Shown in pieces: positions 8,616 to 16,648 of a stretch of DNA of 33,785 bases. A program made the position numbers and the translations under genes. A model generated the notes under the pieces. That model was not told the origin of the DNA. It made no database searches and saw only the letters and a list, made by a program, of their open reading frames with translations. The DNA is from Frankiales bacterium. GTDB taxonomy: Bacteria; Actinomycetota; Actinomycetes; Mycobacteriales; SCTD01. Positions within the stretch are counted from its first letter, which is position 1; each line of letters starts with the position of its first letter. Location: the NCBI GenBank assembly GCA_025965615.1, contig JAOPWP010000016.1, positions 1 through 33,785 on the forward strand, read 5' to 3'.

Positions 8616-10010
8616 TGTCGAGGCCGGCGAGCGTCCACTGAGCTCAGCCAGTCTGTTCAGCCCGGGGCCGCTGTGGGTCTGGAGCCGCTCGAGCACAGCG
8701 TCCATCCGCCGGGTCCCGCTGTGCGCCGCGGGGATGCGGGCCGGGTTGAGGGCGACTCCGGCCACCCACGCCTGGATGTCAGGCTCTGCGCCGAAGGCCC
8801 GCGTGGCCCGTGCTCCCAGGACGTTCATGTGCGCCCAGTCGGCCAGCGTGCTGGGGTACGGCGTCGGAGGGCAGAGCCGGTTCTTCTCGGCGTCGTCCAC
8901 GCGGGTCGCTTCCACGTAGCCGGCCAGAGCCGCGCCCAAGCAGGGGAAGCCGCTGCGGATCGGCTGCAGCGTGATGGCCGACTCCCCCCAGATCGGCACG
9001 CTCGGCGGGTACCTCAGGCCGGACGCTGCGCAGTGGACCACCAGCGCGTCCCGCGCGACGTCGACCACCCCCTCCTCCAGGGTGATGCGCCCTGGCTCCA
9101 CCCGACGTACATGCCCTCGCCGTACGACGTTCTCGACGCTGCGCAGGAGCTCCAGCTCCCAGGTCGCCAGCGTCGGTGTCTTGGCCATGGTCGGGGTGGT
9201 GGACGCGTCGATGCGGACCATCACGCCGGCCTCTTCGAGTCGCAGGAACAGGTCCTCCAGCGAGGCGGCGGCAGCTGCTGCCTCCATGGTGTCGGCGACC
9301 ATCCCGAGGAAGATCGCGGGATCCGGCTGCACGACGGCGCGGTTGAGCATCCACGGGTCGCGAGGCCTCACCCAGCAGATGGCGTCCGGGTCGACGCCGT
9401 TGCCGAGCAGCCAGACGCAGGCGTCCGTCGCGGTCTTGCCGGAGCCCACGAGCACGTACTGGCTGGGGGCCTCGGTGACAGCGACCAGGTCGTTGACGGG
9501 GACCACCCGCGCGCCGTCCGCGACCTCGAACGGCGGAAGCGTCGTCGAGGGGATGTCGGGCGCGAGGTACCTCGCGTCGACGATCCGACAGGACCCGGGA
9601 ACCTCGAACCGTCGCCCGGAGATCCGGGAGACGACCTGCCGGTCACCCGTGTACTCGCAGCTGGAGAACACCTCGACCTTGCCCGAGACCATCCGGTCGG
9701 CGAGCACCCGTTCGTAGTAGGTGCAGATCTCGGAGACGCTCGCGCGTTCGTGCAGACCGGCCTCCGGCCCCCGTGGCTGCACGCGCCCGCCACCCAGCAG
9801 CGTCGAAGCCACCCCGTAGAAGGCCGAGGCCTGGTGCAGGCGCACGAACGGGTAGGCGTCGAGCCAGTGCCCGCCGACGCTGTGCCGGCGGTCCACGAGC
9901 GCCACGCTCACCTCGGCGTGGTCGAGCAGCGCGTCGGTGAACGCCATGCCCATGGCGCCCGCGCCGACGACGAGGTAGTCGACGTCGCCCTCGAGGAGCG
10001 CTCTGGTCAT
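8610..10010 (-). CDS. FAD/NAD(P)-dependent oxidoreductase, monooxygenase-like
   Basis: A 466-aa flavoprotein with two dinucleotide-binding segments: an N-terminal FAD motif VDYLVVGAGAMGMAF (GxGxxG, about residues 9-23) and an internal NAD(P) motif YVLVGSGKTATDA near residue 185. The layout resembles flavin-containing or Baeyer-Villiger-type monooxygenases, but I do not see their diagnostic fingerprints clearly, so the substrate is unassigned. The ATG at 10010 is chosen; a GTG two codons upstream (10016) is equally possible, and a purine-rich GGGGAAGGGGG precedes both. It converges on the lysin-like gene and shares its terminator hairpin. It sits in the accessory block between yraN and comM. 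Confidence 0.75.
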   Translation of the reverse strand: MTRALLEGDVDYLVVGAGAMGMAFTDALLDHAEVSVALVDRRHSVGGHWLDAYPFVRLHQASAFYGVASTLLGGGRVQPRGPEAGLHERASVSEICTYYERVLADRMVSGKVEVFSSCEYTGDRQVVSRISGRRFEVPGSCRIVDARYLAPDIPSTTLPPFEVADGARVVPVNDLVAVTEAPSQYVLVGSGKTATDACVWLLGNGVDPDAICWVRPRDPWMLNRAVVQPDPAIFLGMVADTMEAAAAAASLEDLFLRLEEAGVMVRIDASTTPTMAKTPTLATWELELLRSVENVVRRGHVRRVEPGRITLEEGVVDVARDALVVHCAASGLRYPPSVPIWGESAITLQPIRSGFPCLGAALAGYVEATRVDDAEKNRLCPPTPYPSTLADWAHMNVLGARATRAFGAEPDIQAWVAGVALNPARIPAAHSGTRRMDAVLERLQTHSGPGLNRLAELSGRSPASTA

Positions 10011-10273
10011 GGTCACGCGGCCCCCTTCCCCTCGGACGTACGACGCGAGCGTCTCGAGCACACTGCTCCCGTCGGCCACCGCCTTCAAGGGCCGGCAGGC
10101 GGGATCGCGTGACACCCGGCGGTCGGAGGGCCGCCGTCGAGCGGGTGGCAGCCGGCCCGGGCGACGAGCGCCTGACCCGTGCCGTCCACGAGGTCACGGC
10201 CTCGCCGCGGCCGGGCGGACCTCGCACCACCGCTGCGCCCGCTGTCCTGAGGCCCCGAGGTCCCCGCGGCACG

Positions 10274-10702
10274 TCAGAACGCGCCCCGCAGGTGCGTCAG
10301 CTTCGGCTGCTCCCCCGGTCGCCGGACGACGCTGACGACGTCGAAGCGGAGCTCAGGCCCGCCTGGCTGCGGGTTGGCGAGCAGCCACGCGCACGCCAGC
10401 ACCCGGAGGCGGCGGGCCTTGACCCGGCCCACGGCCTCGGCGGGCTGTCCGAAGCCGGTGCCTGCGCGCGTCTTCACCTCGACGAAGACCACGGTCCCGT
10501 CGCGGTCCCGGGCCACCAGGTCGAGCTCCCCCTGCCGGCACCGCCAGTTGCGGGCCAGCACCGACATCCCGGAGCCGACGAGGTGCTGCGCCGCCAGCTC
10601 CTCGCCGTAGCGGCCCAGGACCTGGGTCGCCGTGCCGGGGCTCGCCACCGTGCCGCGCGTGACCGCGCCCTCTCCTGCGCTCGCGCGCTCGTCCTTGCTC
10701 AC
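10274..10702 (-). CDS. yraN: YraN family (UPF0102) nuclease-fold protein
   Basis: A 142-aa member of the YraN/UPF0102 family, which has a restriction-endonuclease-like fold and is usually encoded beside rnhB, comM and dprA; its role is unclear, with DNA processing suspected. The family core is plain: LGRYGEELAAQHLVGSGM, VLARNWRCRQGELDLVARD with the Glu/Asp of the nuclease-like site, VVFVEVKTRAG (ExK), and VGRVKARRLRVLACAWL. The GTG at 10702 is fixed by GGAGG 7 nt upstream. The first 20 residues are a non-conserved extension. A plus-strand nitroreductase gene starts 102 nt away, so the two are divergent, which breaks the usual DUF2469-yraN linkage. Confidence 0.9.
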   Translation of the reverse strand: MSKDERASAGEGAVTRGTVASPGTATQVLGRYGEELAAQHLVGSGMSVLARNWRCRQGELDLVARDRDGTVVFVEVKTRAGTGFGQPAEAVGRVKARRLRVLACAWLLANPQPGGPELRFDVVSVVRRPGEQPKLTHLRGAF

Positions 10703-10804
10703 GTCGTCACCTCCTGCGGGGAGGCTGCCGCGCAGACCGGCGGCGGGCGAGGGCCTGCGGCCAGGTTGTGGACAGCACGACGGCGGCGGCGGTTGACTGC
10801 GCCC

Positions 10805-11251
10805 ATGCCCCTGGATGGTGAGTACGAGCCGAGCAAGCAGAAGTGGGTCCGTGACCAGGTCACGGAGTACGAGGCGTCCGGCGGGACCCGGGCCACGACG
10901 CTGATGGACACGGGTCTCCCCGTGGTCATCGTGACCAACCTGGGGGCACGCAGCGGCAAGGTGCGCAAGACGCCCCTGATGCGGGTCGAGCACGAGGGGC
11001 GCTACGCGGCGGTGGCCTCCCAGGGCGGAGCCCCGACGCACCCGGCCTGGTACGAGAACCTGCGGACGCACCCCCGGGTCGAGCTGCAGGACGGACCGAA
11101 CAAGCAGGACATGACCGCCCGGGAGCTCTCCGGCGAGGAGCGCCAGCAGTGGTGGGAGCGGTCGGTCGCGGCCTTCCCGAACTACGCCGACTACCAGAAG
11201 AAGTCCGAGCGGGAGATCCCGGTCTTCCTGCTGGAGCCGCTCGAGGCCTGA
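10805..11251 (+). CDS. F420-dependent nitroreductase-family (Ddn/DUF385) protein
   Basis: A 148-aa protein of the deazaflavin (F420)-dependent nitroreductase family, known from Mycobacterium Ddn, which uses reduced F420 on quinones or nitro compounds. Family features are VVIVTNLGARSGKVRKTPLMRVEHEGRYAAVAS, quoted here in two parts: LGARSGKVRKTPL, which contacts the cofactor phosphate tail, and GRYAAVASQGGAPTHPAWYE. The C-terminus has REIPVFLLEP. The ATG at 10805 has no obvious Shine-Dalgarno sequence, so it may be leaderless. It is a single plus-strand gene set between minus-strand yraN and DUF2469 neighbours, suggesting insertion into the ancestral operon. The physiological substrate cannot be told. 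Confidence 0.87.
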   Translation: MPLDGEYEPSKQKWVRDQVTEYEASGGTRATTLMDTGLPVVIVTNLGARSGKVRKTPLMRVEHEGRYAAVASQGGAPTHPAWYENLRTHPRVELQDGPNKQDMTARELSGEERQQWWERSVAAFPNYADYQKKSEREIPVFLLEPLEA

Positions 11252-11273
11252 CCGGGCCTGCGGTCAGGCCTCG
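11242..11273. terminator. Bidirectional terminator hairpin
   Basis: A perfect 12-bp inverted repeat: CGAGGCCTGACC (11242-11253) and GGTCAGGCCTCG (11262-11273) with an 8-nt loop. Both convergent stop codons (TGA at 11249-11251 on plus; TGA complement at 11264-11266) lie in the arms. It should terminate the nitroreductase transcript and the long rpsP-to-hypothetical minus-strand transcript. Confidence 0.72.
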
Positions 11274-11869
11274 TCGGCCTGAGGCCGGCGCACCCCTTGC
11301 ACCACGGGCAGCTCTTCGCTGCTCCCCTGGAGCGGGCCGTCACCGACGGCTGGGGAGGGGCCGGTGTCCCCGGCGCCCGACGGCTCCTCGCCGTGGGGGC
11401 CGCCCGGGCCAGCGGCACCCGCGCCCTGGCGCAGAGCCGACGCCCCGGCCTCGACGTCCGTGCCCACGGCCTCGCCCTCGGGCGTGGCGCCCTGGCGGCC
11501 CCAGGCCCGCTGTGCGTAGCCCCCGGCCGAGTCCGCGCCGGGCTCGGTGGCCGTGCTGGTGGACGAGTCCGAGCCGGCCGACGGTGGCTGAGCGCCCACG
11601 TGACTCGGCGCCTGCGCGTCGCCCGCACCGACGTTCATCGAGGCGAGCGACGGCGCCCCGGGCGCCTCGGGGTGTCCGGTCTCGGGCGCCATCGGCTCGG
11701 TCTTGGCCTGGTTGGTGTCAGGGCTCCCCTGCCCACCGGGCTCGGTGCGGTCCTCCAGGGTGACCGGGCCGTCGCCCTCGGGCTGGCTCGCCGCACCCGG
11801 CTGCTGGCCCCCCGGGGCGGACGACGCGTCGGACGAGGAGCGGGAGCGCAGGCGCGAGAGGAGACCCAT
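11264..11869 (-). CDS. Low-complexity hypothetical protein
   Basis: A 201-aa reading frame with no recognisable domain. It begins MGLLSRLRSRSSSDASS and is then rich in Gly, Ala, Pro, Ser, Glu and Asp with almost no hydrophobic runs, so it is likely disordered and acidic. Support for being a gene: it starts 22 nt after the DUF2469 gene on the same strand, its stop lies in the terminator hairpin with the next gene, and the frame is open to that hairpin. Against it: no clear Shine-Dalgarno site and no known homologue comes to mind. In GC-rich DNA long open frames arise by chance, so this remains moderate. Confidence 0.5.
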   Translation of the reverse strand: MGLLSRLRSRSSSDASSAPGGQQPGAASQPEGDGPVTLEDRTEPGGQGSPDTNQAKTEPMAPETGHPEAPGAPSLASMNVGAGDAQAPSHVGAQPPSAGSDSSTSTATEPGADSAGGYAQRAWGRQGATPEGEAVGTDVEAGASALRQGAGAAGPGGPHGEEPSGAGDTGPSPAVGDGPLQGSSEELPVVQGVRRPQADEA

Positions 11870-11891
11870 GCGGCGCCCGTACCCGCTGCCC

Positions 11892-12218
11892 CTACCCGCC
11901 GAACGGCGCGCGGCCCCCCGGCAGCTCGAGGTCGGGCTTCTCCAGCTTCTCGACGTTGACGTCCTTGAAGGTCAGCACGCGGACCGACTTCACGAAGCGG
12001 GCCGGGCGGTACATGTCCCAGACCCAGGCGTCGGTGAGGGTCAGCTCGAACCACACCTCGCCGTCGGAGCTGCGCGGCTGCACGTCGACGGCGTTCGCCA
12101 GGTAGAACCGGCGCTCTGTCTCCACCACGAAGTCGAACTGCCGGACGATGTCGCGGTACTCCCGGTAGAGCTGCAGCTCCATCTCGGTCTCGTACTTCTC
12201 GAGCTCCTCCGCGCTCAT
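11892..12218 (-). CDS. DUF2469 family conserved actinobacterial protein
   Basis: A 108-aa acidic protein matching the actinobacterial DUF2469 family. It starts MSAEELEKYETEMELQLYRE, continues with RDIVRQFDFVVETERRFYLAN and has a Trp/Tyr-rich centre (VWFELTLTDAWVWDMYRP). Function is unknown. The gene overlaps the rnhB stop by 4 nt (ATGA), the arrangement seen widely in actinobacteria, so it belongs to the ribosomal/RNA-processing operon. No signal peptide or membrane segment. Confidence 0.92.
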   Translation of the reverse strand: MSAEELEKYETEMELQLYREYRDIVRQFDFVVETERRFYLANAVDVQPRSSDGEVWFELTLTDAWVWDMYRPARFVKSVRVLTFKDVNVEKLEKPDLELPGGRAPFGG

Positions 12219-12925
12219 GCGAAGGCCCGTGTGCGCTCGTCCATCGCGACAGTCTGCCGCAGGTCGCCCCCGTCACGGGCTGGCCGTACCCGTGACCGGA
12301 CGTTGACGTAGGAGAAGCGGTGCGACGGGCAGGGTCCGTGCTCGTCCAGAGCCGCGGTGTGCTCGGGGGTCACGTAGCCCTTGTGCCGCCGGAAGTCGTA
12401 CTCCGGCCAGGTCTCGTGCAGCTCCACCATCATCCGGTCCCGGGTCACCTTGGCCAGCACGGACGCCGCGGCGACGCACGCGGCCACCCGGTCGCCCTTC
12501 CACACGGCCAGGCCCGGCGCCGGCAGCCCGCCCACCGGGAAGCCGTCGGTCAGCACGTACGACGGAGCCGGCTGCAGCCGGGTGACGGCCTGGCGCATCG
12601 CCCGCACGTTCATCACGTGCAGCCCGCACCGGTCCACCTCCGCAGACGGCACGACCACCACGGACCAGCTGAGCGCCCGGGCCAGCACCTGCTCGTAGGC
12701 CGCCTCGCGAGCCCGCTCGGTCATCAGCTTGGAGTCGTTGAGCCCCGGCACCTCACCCCGCCGGCCCGTCGGCAGGATGCACGCGGCGACGACGAGGGGG
12801 CCGGCGCACGCGCCGCGACCTGCCTCGTCGGTGCCGGCCACGAGAGGGAAGCCGTTGCGCTGGAGCACCCGCTCGAGCGCCCACAGCCCGTTCTCGGACC
12901 GGACGACCGGCCGGGGCGCTAGCAC
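12215..12925 (-). CDS. rnhB: Ribonuclease HII
   Basis: A 236-aa enzyme that cuts RNA in RNA-DNA hybrids, including single ribonucleotides in DNA. The signature AGTDEAGRGACAGPLVVAA (about residues 30-48) supplies the first Asp-Glu pair (Asp33, Glu34); later acidic sites lie in YVLTDGFPV and VLAKVTRDRMM. HKGYVTPEHTAAL is the conserved C-terminal stretch. The GTG at 12925 overlaps the Nudix stop by 7 nt (GTGCTAG) and gives a family-typical N-terminus (GLWALERVLQRNGF). A longer frame starting inside the Nudix gene is rejected. The roughly 25-residue tail after the RNase core is divergent. Co-transcribed with lepB and DUF2469. Confidence 0.94.
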   Translation of the reverse strand: MLAPRPVVRSENGLWALERVLQRNGFPLVAGTDEAGRGACAGPLVVAACILPTGRRGEVPGLNDSKLMTERAREAAYEQVLARALSWSVVVVPSAEVDRCGLHVMNVRAMRQAVTRLQPAPSYVLTDGFPVGGLPAPGLAVWKGDRVAACVAAASVLAKVTRDRMMVELHETWPEYDFRRHKGYVTPEHTAALDEHGPCPSHRFSYVNVRSRVRPARDGGDLRQTVAMDERTRAFA

Positions 12926-13380
12926 GGCGCCGCGCCGAGGACGCGACCGAGCACGTCGCGCAGATCGCGCGGGAAGACCACCTCGGACGTCCGCTCGAGC
13001 GCCGGCAGCGTCCACCACCGGTGGCCCGTGATGCCGGGATCGGCGACCGCGCCCGGCCGGTCGGGATCGACCTCGTGGGCGGGCACGCGCAGCAGGAAGT
13101 AGTCCTCCGACTGGCGGTAGTCGCGGCCCGCGAAGCGGAACTCGGTGACCCGCTCGTGGACGACGTGGCCGAGTTCGCTCGCCGGGACCCGCAAGCCCGT
13201 CTCCTCGTCGAGCTCGCGCGCCGCAGCCTGCGGGGGGCTCTCACCAGGCTCGATGCCACCGCCCGGGGTGATCCACCACTGGCCCCGGTCGGGCTCGTCG
13301 GGGTCGCCGCCCTGCAGCAGCAGGACGCGGTGCTCGTTGTCCACGAGCAGCACCCGAGCGGCCCGTCGCTCCTCCTGCAC
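12919..13380 (-). CDS. Nudix hydrolase
   Basis: A 153-aa Nudix-fold pyrophosphohydrolase. The Nudix box is complete: Gly41 to Leu63, GGIEPGESPPQAAARELDEE then TGL, with the metal-binding REXXEE glutamates. Upstream RVLLVDNEHRVLLLQGGD and GQWWITPG are typical of NTP/NDP-sugar cleaving members. The substrate is not predictable. I chose the GTG at 13380, just 10 nt after the lepB stop; an ATG at 13470 would add 30 residues overlapping lepB by 80 nt in another frame. It overlaps rnhB by 7 nt. Nudix genes between lepB and rnhB are not universal in actinobacteria, so this is a lineage-level addition. Confidence 0.87.
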   Translation of the reverse strand: MQEERRAARVLLVDNEHRVLLLQGGDPDEPDRGQWWITPGGGIEPGESPPQAAARELDEETGLRVPASELGHVVHERVTEFRFAGRDYRQSEDYFLLRVPAHEVDPDRPGAVADPGITGHRWWTLPALERTSEVVFPRDLRDVLGRVLGAAPC

Positions 13381-13390
13381 GAGCCGCAGC

Positions 13391-14296
13391 CTAGTGCGCA
13401 GGGGCGCCGTCGCGTCGGAGCCGGCGACGAGTACGCAGACCGCGGCGCAGGGCGAGGAGCGGAAGGGCACCGAGCAGGCCGAGGGCGTACGGGGCGCCGG
13501 CCGCCCCGTACGCGGGCAGGGCCTGGAAGCGGTCGCCGAAGGTGTCGGGCACGGGGAGGTTGTCCCACCGGGAGACCGGCCAGATGATCACGAAGGCCCG
13601 GCCGATGACCTCGGACTCGGGGATGGTGCCCTCCTCGCGCGAGTCGAGCGACCCGCCGCGGTGGTCGCCCATCACGAACAGCTGCCCCTCGGGCACGAGG
13701 ACCCCCGGGGCTCCCGGCGGGCAGGCTGACTCGCCGCGGCCGTCGGAGCAGAAGACGAGGCGGTTGTCCTGGTAGAGGTAGGGCTCCTCCAGCACCACGG
13801 GGGTCTGTGAGCCCTTGACCTGCACCGTGACCTTGCCGTCGGCGCAGCAGGCCACCCGGTCGCCCGGAAGACCGATCACGCGCTTGATGTAGTCCTTCTC
13901 CCCCGGGGCCCCGAGCCCGACGAGCCGGGCAAGAGCGCGCAGCGCCCTGTCAGGACCGCTCGCAGGCGGCTCGATGCCGGTCTCAGGGGTGAACGACCCC
14001 TTGCCGTCGAAGACGACGACCTCGCCCCTGCGCACGTCCCGCAGGTCGTAGACGAGCTTGTTGGCGAGAACGCGATCGCTCACGGCGAGCGTCTGCTCCA
14101 TCGAGCCCGACGGGATGTAGAACGCCGAGAACAGGAACGCCTTGATCAGCATCGCGAGGACGACGGCGATGACGACGAGGAACGGGAGCTCGCGCAGGAA
14201 CGAGCCCCGCCGTACCGCTGGCGCCTGTGGCTCGGCACTGCCACCCGGGGCCGGGTCTGCGTCGCCCGTTCTCAACGGCGAGTCGTCACTGGTCAC
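13391..14296 (-). CDS. lepB: Signal peptidase I
   Basis: A 301-aa membrane-bound type I signal peptidase that removes Sec/Tat signal peptides. A disordered cytoplasmic N-terminus (1-33) precedes a transmembrane helix (about 36-58). The catalytic Ser is Ser65 in IPSGSMEQTL and the general base Lys138 in DYIKRVIGLPGD; box E reads MGDHRGGSLDSR. Unusually for a minimal LepB, a second hydrophobic segment (about 268-285) followed by a basic RRGLRTRRRLRR tail suggests a C-terminal membrane anchor. The GTG start at 14296 lies 37 nt after rplS, within the rpsP operon. Confidence 0.94.
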   Translation of the reverse strand: MTSDDSPLRTGDADPAPGGSAEPQAPAVRRGSFLRELPFLVVIAVVLAMLIKAFLFSAFYIPSGSMEQTLAVSDRVLANKLVYDLRDVRRGEVVVFDGKGSFTPETGIEPPASGPDRALRALARLVGLGAPGEKDYIKRVIGLPGDRVACCADGKVTVQVKGSQTPVVLEEPYLYQDNRLVFCSDGRGESACPPGAPGVLVPEGQLFVMGDHRGGSLDSREEGTIPESEVIGRAFVIIWPVSRWDNLPVPDTFGDRFQALPAYGAAGAPYALGLLGALPLLALRRGLRTRRRLRRDGAPAH

Positions 14297-14333
14297 CCTG
14301 CTGCTCGTCGACCGCGACCCCAGGCTCGCCGGG

Positions 14334-14774
14334 TCAGGCGTCGGCGGGAGCGGACGGCGCAGCCGTCGAGGGCGAGGCCGGAGCGGCCGGGTTCGCGGGC
14401 GCCGTCGAGGTCGCCGCCTTCGCCGGCACGGCGAAGCGCTTCTCCTTGATCTTGGCCTTCTTGCCCCGCAGCTCGCGCAGGTAGTAGAGCTTCGCGCGCC
14501 GCACGTCGCCGTGGGTCACGATCTTGATGCTCTCGATGACCGGCGTGTGGATCGGGAAGGTGCGCTCGACGCCCACCCCGAAGCTGACCTTGCGGACCGT
14601 GAAGGTCTCGCGCACGCCACCGCCCTGGCGGCGGATGACCACGCCCTGGAAGTGCTGCACCCGGGAGCGGTTGCCCTCGACGACCCGCACGCCCACGTCG
14701 AGGGTGTCCCCGGGGCGGAAGTCGGGGACGTCGGTGCGCAGCTGCGCGGCGTCGAGGTCATCCAGGATGTGCAT
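14334..14774 (-). CDS. rplS: 50S ribosomal protein L19
   Basis: A 146-aa L19, which sits at the 30S-50S interface. The conserved body [60 protein letters not shown] and [20 protein letters not shown] fills residues 1-115. The rest is an Ala/Pro/Ser-rich tail typical of high-GC actinobacteria. The ATG at 14774 matches the family start; the open frame extends 72 codons upstream but has no L19 character. A 184-nt gap to trmD lies upstream and could hold an internal promoter or leader, though I see no clear signal there. Confidence 0.96.
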   Translation of the reverse strand: MHILDDLDAAQLRTDVPDFRPGDTLDVGVRVVEGNRSRVQHFQGVVIRRQGGGVRETFTVRKVSFGVGVERTFPIHTPVIESIKIVTHGDVRRAKLYYLRELRGKKAKIKEKRFAVPAKAATSTAPANPAAPASPSTAAPSAPADA

Positions 14775-14958
14775 CGGGTGCGTCGCTCTCTCGTGCGGCA
14801 GTCGCGCGAACAGGCGCCTGCCGGGTCGGCCATGGATCCCGGTGGGGACCAGGTGGGTGGTGCTGGTCGAACTGCTGCTCTGGCTCGTCTGGCTGGACGG
14901 TCTCGGACTGGTCTGCACTCGGCCTGCAAGCGCCTGGTCCGGGGACAGCAGCGACCCT

Positions 14959-15717
14959 CTACTCTGCCACACCACCGGGTCGGCCTTCAACGTCGTCGCC
15001 AGCCTCCGGTGGCTGCAGCTCGGGACGGCGGGTCGCCGTCCGGCTCACCGCCTGCTCCCTCCGCCAGCGCGAGATCCGTCCGTGGTCCCCCGACTGCAGG
15101 ACGTCCGGGACCTCGAGGCCCCGCCAGACCGGCGGCCGCGTGTAGACCGGGCCCTCGAGAAGTCCGGCCATCAACCCGGGGGCGAAGGAGTCGTCCTGGT
15201 GCGAGGCCGCGTTGCCGAGCACCCCCGGGAGCAGCCGGGTCACCGCCTCGACGACCGCGAGCACGGCGACCTCTCCGCCGGCCAGCACGTAGTCCCCCAG
15301 GCTCACCTCCCGCACGCGGAAGCGCTGCTCGGCGTCCACCAGGACCCGGCTGTCGATCCCCTCGTAGCGCCCGCAGGCGAACACCAGCCACGGCTCGTCC
15401 GCCAGCTCGGCAGCCATCGCCTGCGTGAACCGATGGCCGCTGGGCGTGGGGACGACGAGGACCGGCGCCGCAGGGCTTCCAGGACCGCCCGCGTCGAGGA
15501 CCGCGTCGAGGGCCGCGCCCCACGGCTCGGGCTTCATGACCATGCCCGGGCCACCGCCGTACGGGGTGTCGTCGACGGTGCGGTGGACGTCACCGGTCCA
15601 CGTGCGCAGGTCGTGGACGCGCACCTCGAGCAACCCGCGCTGCCGCGCCTTGCCGAGCAGCGAGAGCTCGAGCGGCGCGAGGTAGTCGGGGAAGATCGTG
15701 ACGACGTCGACGAGCAC
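14959..15717 (-). CDS. trmD: tRNA (guanine-N1)-methyltransferase TrmD
   Basis: A 252-aa SPOUT-class enzyme that methylates G37 of tRNAs using SAM and prevents +1 frameshifting. The start [13 protein letters not shown], the segment [28 protein letters not shown] and the trefoil-knot SAM site [13 protein letters not shown] are all present, as are [16 protein letters not shown] and [13 protein letters not shown]. The GTG start abuts the rimM stop (TAG immediately followed by GTG), so the two are probably coupled. Confidence 0.96.
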   Translation of the reverse strand: MLVDVVTIFPDYLAPLELSLLGKARQRGLLEVRVHDLRTWTGDVHRTVDDTPYGGGPGMVMKPEPWGAALDAVLDAGGPGSPAAPVLVVPTPSGHRFTQAMAAELADEPWLVFACGRYEGIDSRVLVDAEQRFRVREVSLGDYVLAGGEVAVLAVVEAVTRLLPGVLGNAASHQDDSFAPGLMAGLLEGPVYTRPPVWRGLEVPDVLQSGDHGRISRWRREQAVSRTATRRPELQPPEAGDDVEGRPGGVAE

Positions 15718-16401
15718 CTAGTCGCCCGGGGGGTCGTCGGTGAGGTCTAGCAGACCCGGGGGCGGATCGACGACGAGGGACCGCGCGGGGACGTCGACCT
15801 CCGGCACCATCGCCCGGACGAAGGGCACGAGGACCTCAGCGCCGTTGTCGGCGCGTCGGACGACCAGCACGTCGCCATGCGGCAGGTGCAGCACGTCGGC
15901 GACCTCGCCCAGGTGACGCCCCTCGACCAGGCGCACGGCCATGCCCCGCAGGACGTGGTCGTGGAACTCGTCGGCGTCCTCGGGCGGCGGCAGGGTGGCC
16001 GCGTCGACCTGCAGGAGCGTCTCGCGTAGCCGCTCCGCGTCGTTGCGGTCGGCGACACCGGCGAACAGCACCATGAGCCGGCCGTTCTGCAGTCGGGACG
16101 ACTCCACCGTCAGCGGCCCGCGCTCGACCGGGTCGGTGAGCAGCACGGAGCCCACCGCGAACCGCGCCTCCGGATCGTCGGTGCGGACCTGGACCGTCAC
16201 CTCCCCCCGGATGCCCTGGGGCTTGCCGATCCGCCCCACGACCAGCAGGTCGGCCGGGGACGCGGAGGGGGGCCCCGGGTAGTCCCGCGAGCTGAGGTCG
16301 AGGCCGTCCGTCGAGGCGGGCTCGACAGCATCCGGGGAAGGGTCCGGGACCGCCGGCGGGGCGGTGGCCGACCGCCGACGGTGTCCGGCGACGCGCGCCA
16401 C
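15718..16401 (-). CDS. rimM: Ribosome maturation factor RimM
   Basis: A 227-aa 16S rRNA-processing factor that binds S19 during 30S head assembly. The N-terminal RimM domain starts at about residue 52 (LLVVGRIGKPQGIRGEVTV) and the PRC-barrel covers the second half (LPHGDVLVVRR, EVLVPFVRAMVPEVD, LLDL). The first 50 residues are a Pro/Ser/Asp-rich extension absent from many homologues. The GTG at 16401 lies 4 nt after the KH gene stop. An internal GTG near the conserved start would shorten it to about the usual length, so the N-terminus is less certain than the gene. Confidence 0.94.
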   Translation of the reverse strand: MARVAGHRRRSATAPPAVPDPSPDAVEPASTDGLDLSSRDYPGPPSASPADLLVVGRIGKPQGIRGEVTVQVRTDDPEARFAVGSVLLTDPVERGPLTVESSRLQNGRLMVLFAGVADRNDAERLRETLLQVDAATLPPPEDADEFHDHVLRGMAVRLVEGRHLGEVADVLHLPHGDVLVVRRADNGAEVLVPFVRAMVPEVDVPARSLVVDPPPGLLDLTDDPPGD

Positions 16402-16405
16402 GGGG

Positions 16406-16645
16406 CTAGCGGACCTCGTCGGTGTCGACGACGTCCACCCGCACGCCGCGCCCGCCCAGGGCAGCCATCACGGTGCGCAGGGCCTTGGCGGTGCGCCCGT
16501 TGCGGCCGATGACCTTGCCGAGGTCCTCGGGGTTCACCCGCACCTCGAGCGTGCGCCCGCGGCGGTTGGTGACCAGCTCGACCTCGACGTCGTCGGGATT
16601 GTCGACGATGCCCTTGACGAGGTGCTCGAGGGCGTTCTCGAGCAC
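16406..16645 (-). CDS. khpA: KH-domain RNA-binding protein KhpA
   Basis: A 79-aa single KH-domain protein of the YlqC/KhpA family, which partners KhpB in RNA binding and affects cell growth in Gram-positives. MLENALEHLVKGIVDNPDDV starts the protein and the GxxG loop is GKVIGRNGRTAKALRT. The GTG start lies 3 nt past the rpsP stop. This placement between rpsP and rimM is the standard one. Confidence 0.94.
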   Translation of the reverse strand: MLENALEHLVKGIVDNPDDVEVELVTNRRGRTLEVRVNPEDLGKVIGRNGRTAKALRTVMAALGGRGVRVDVVDTDEVR

Positions 16646-16648
16646 CGA

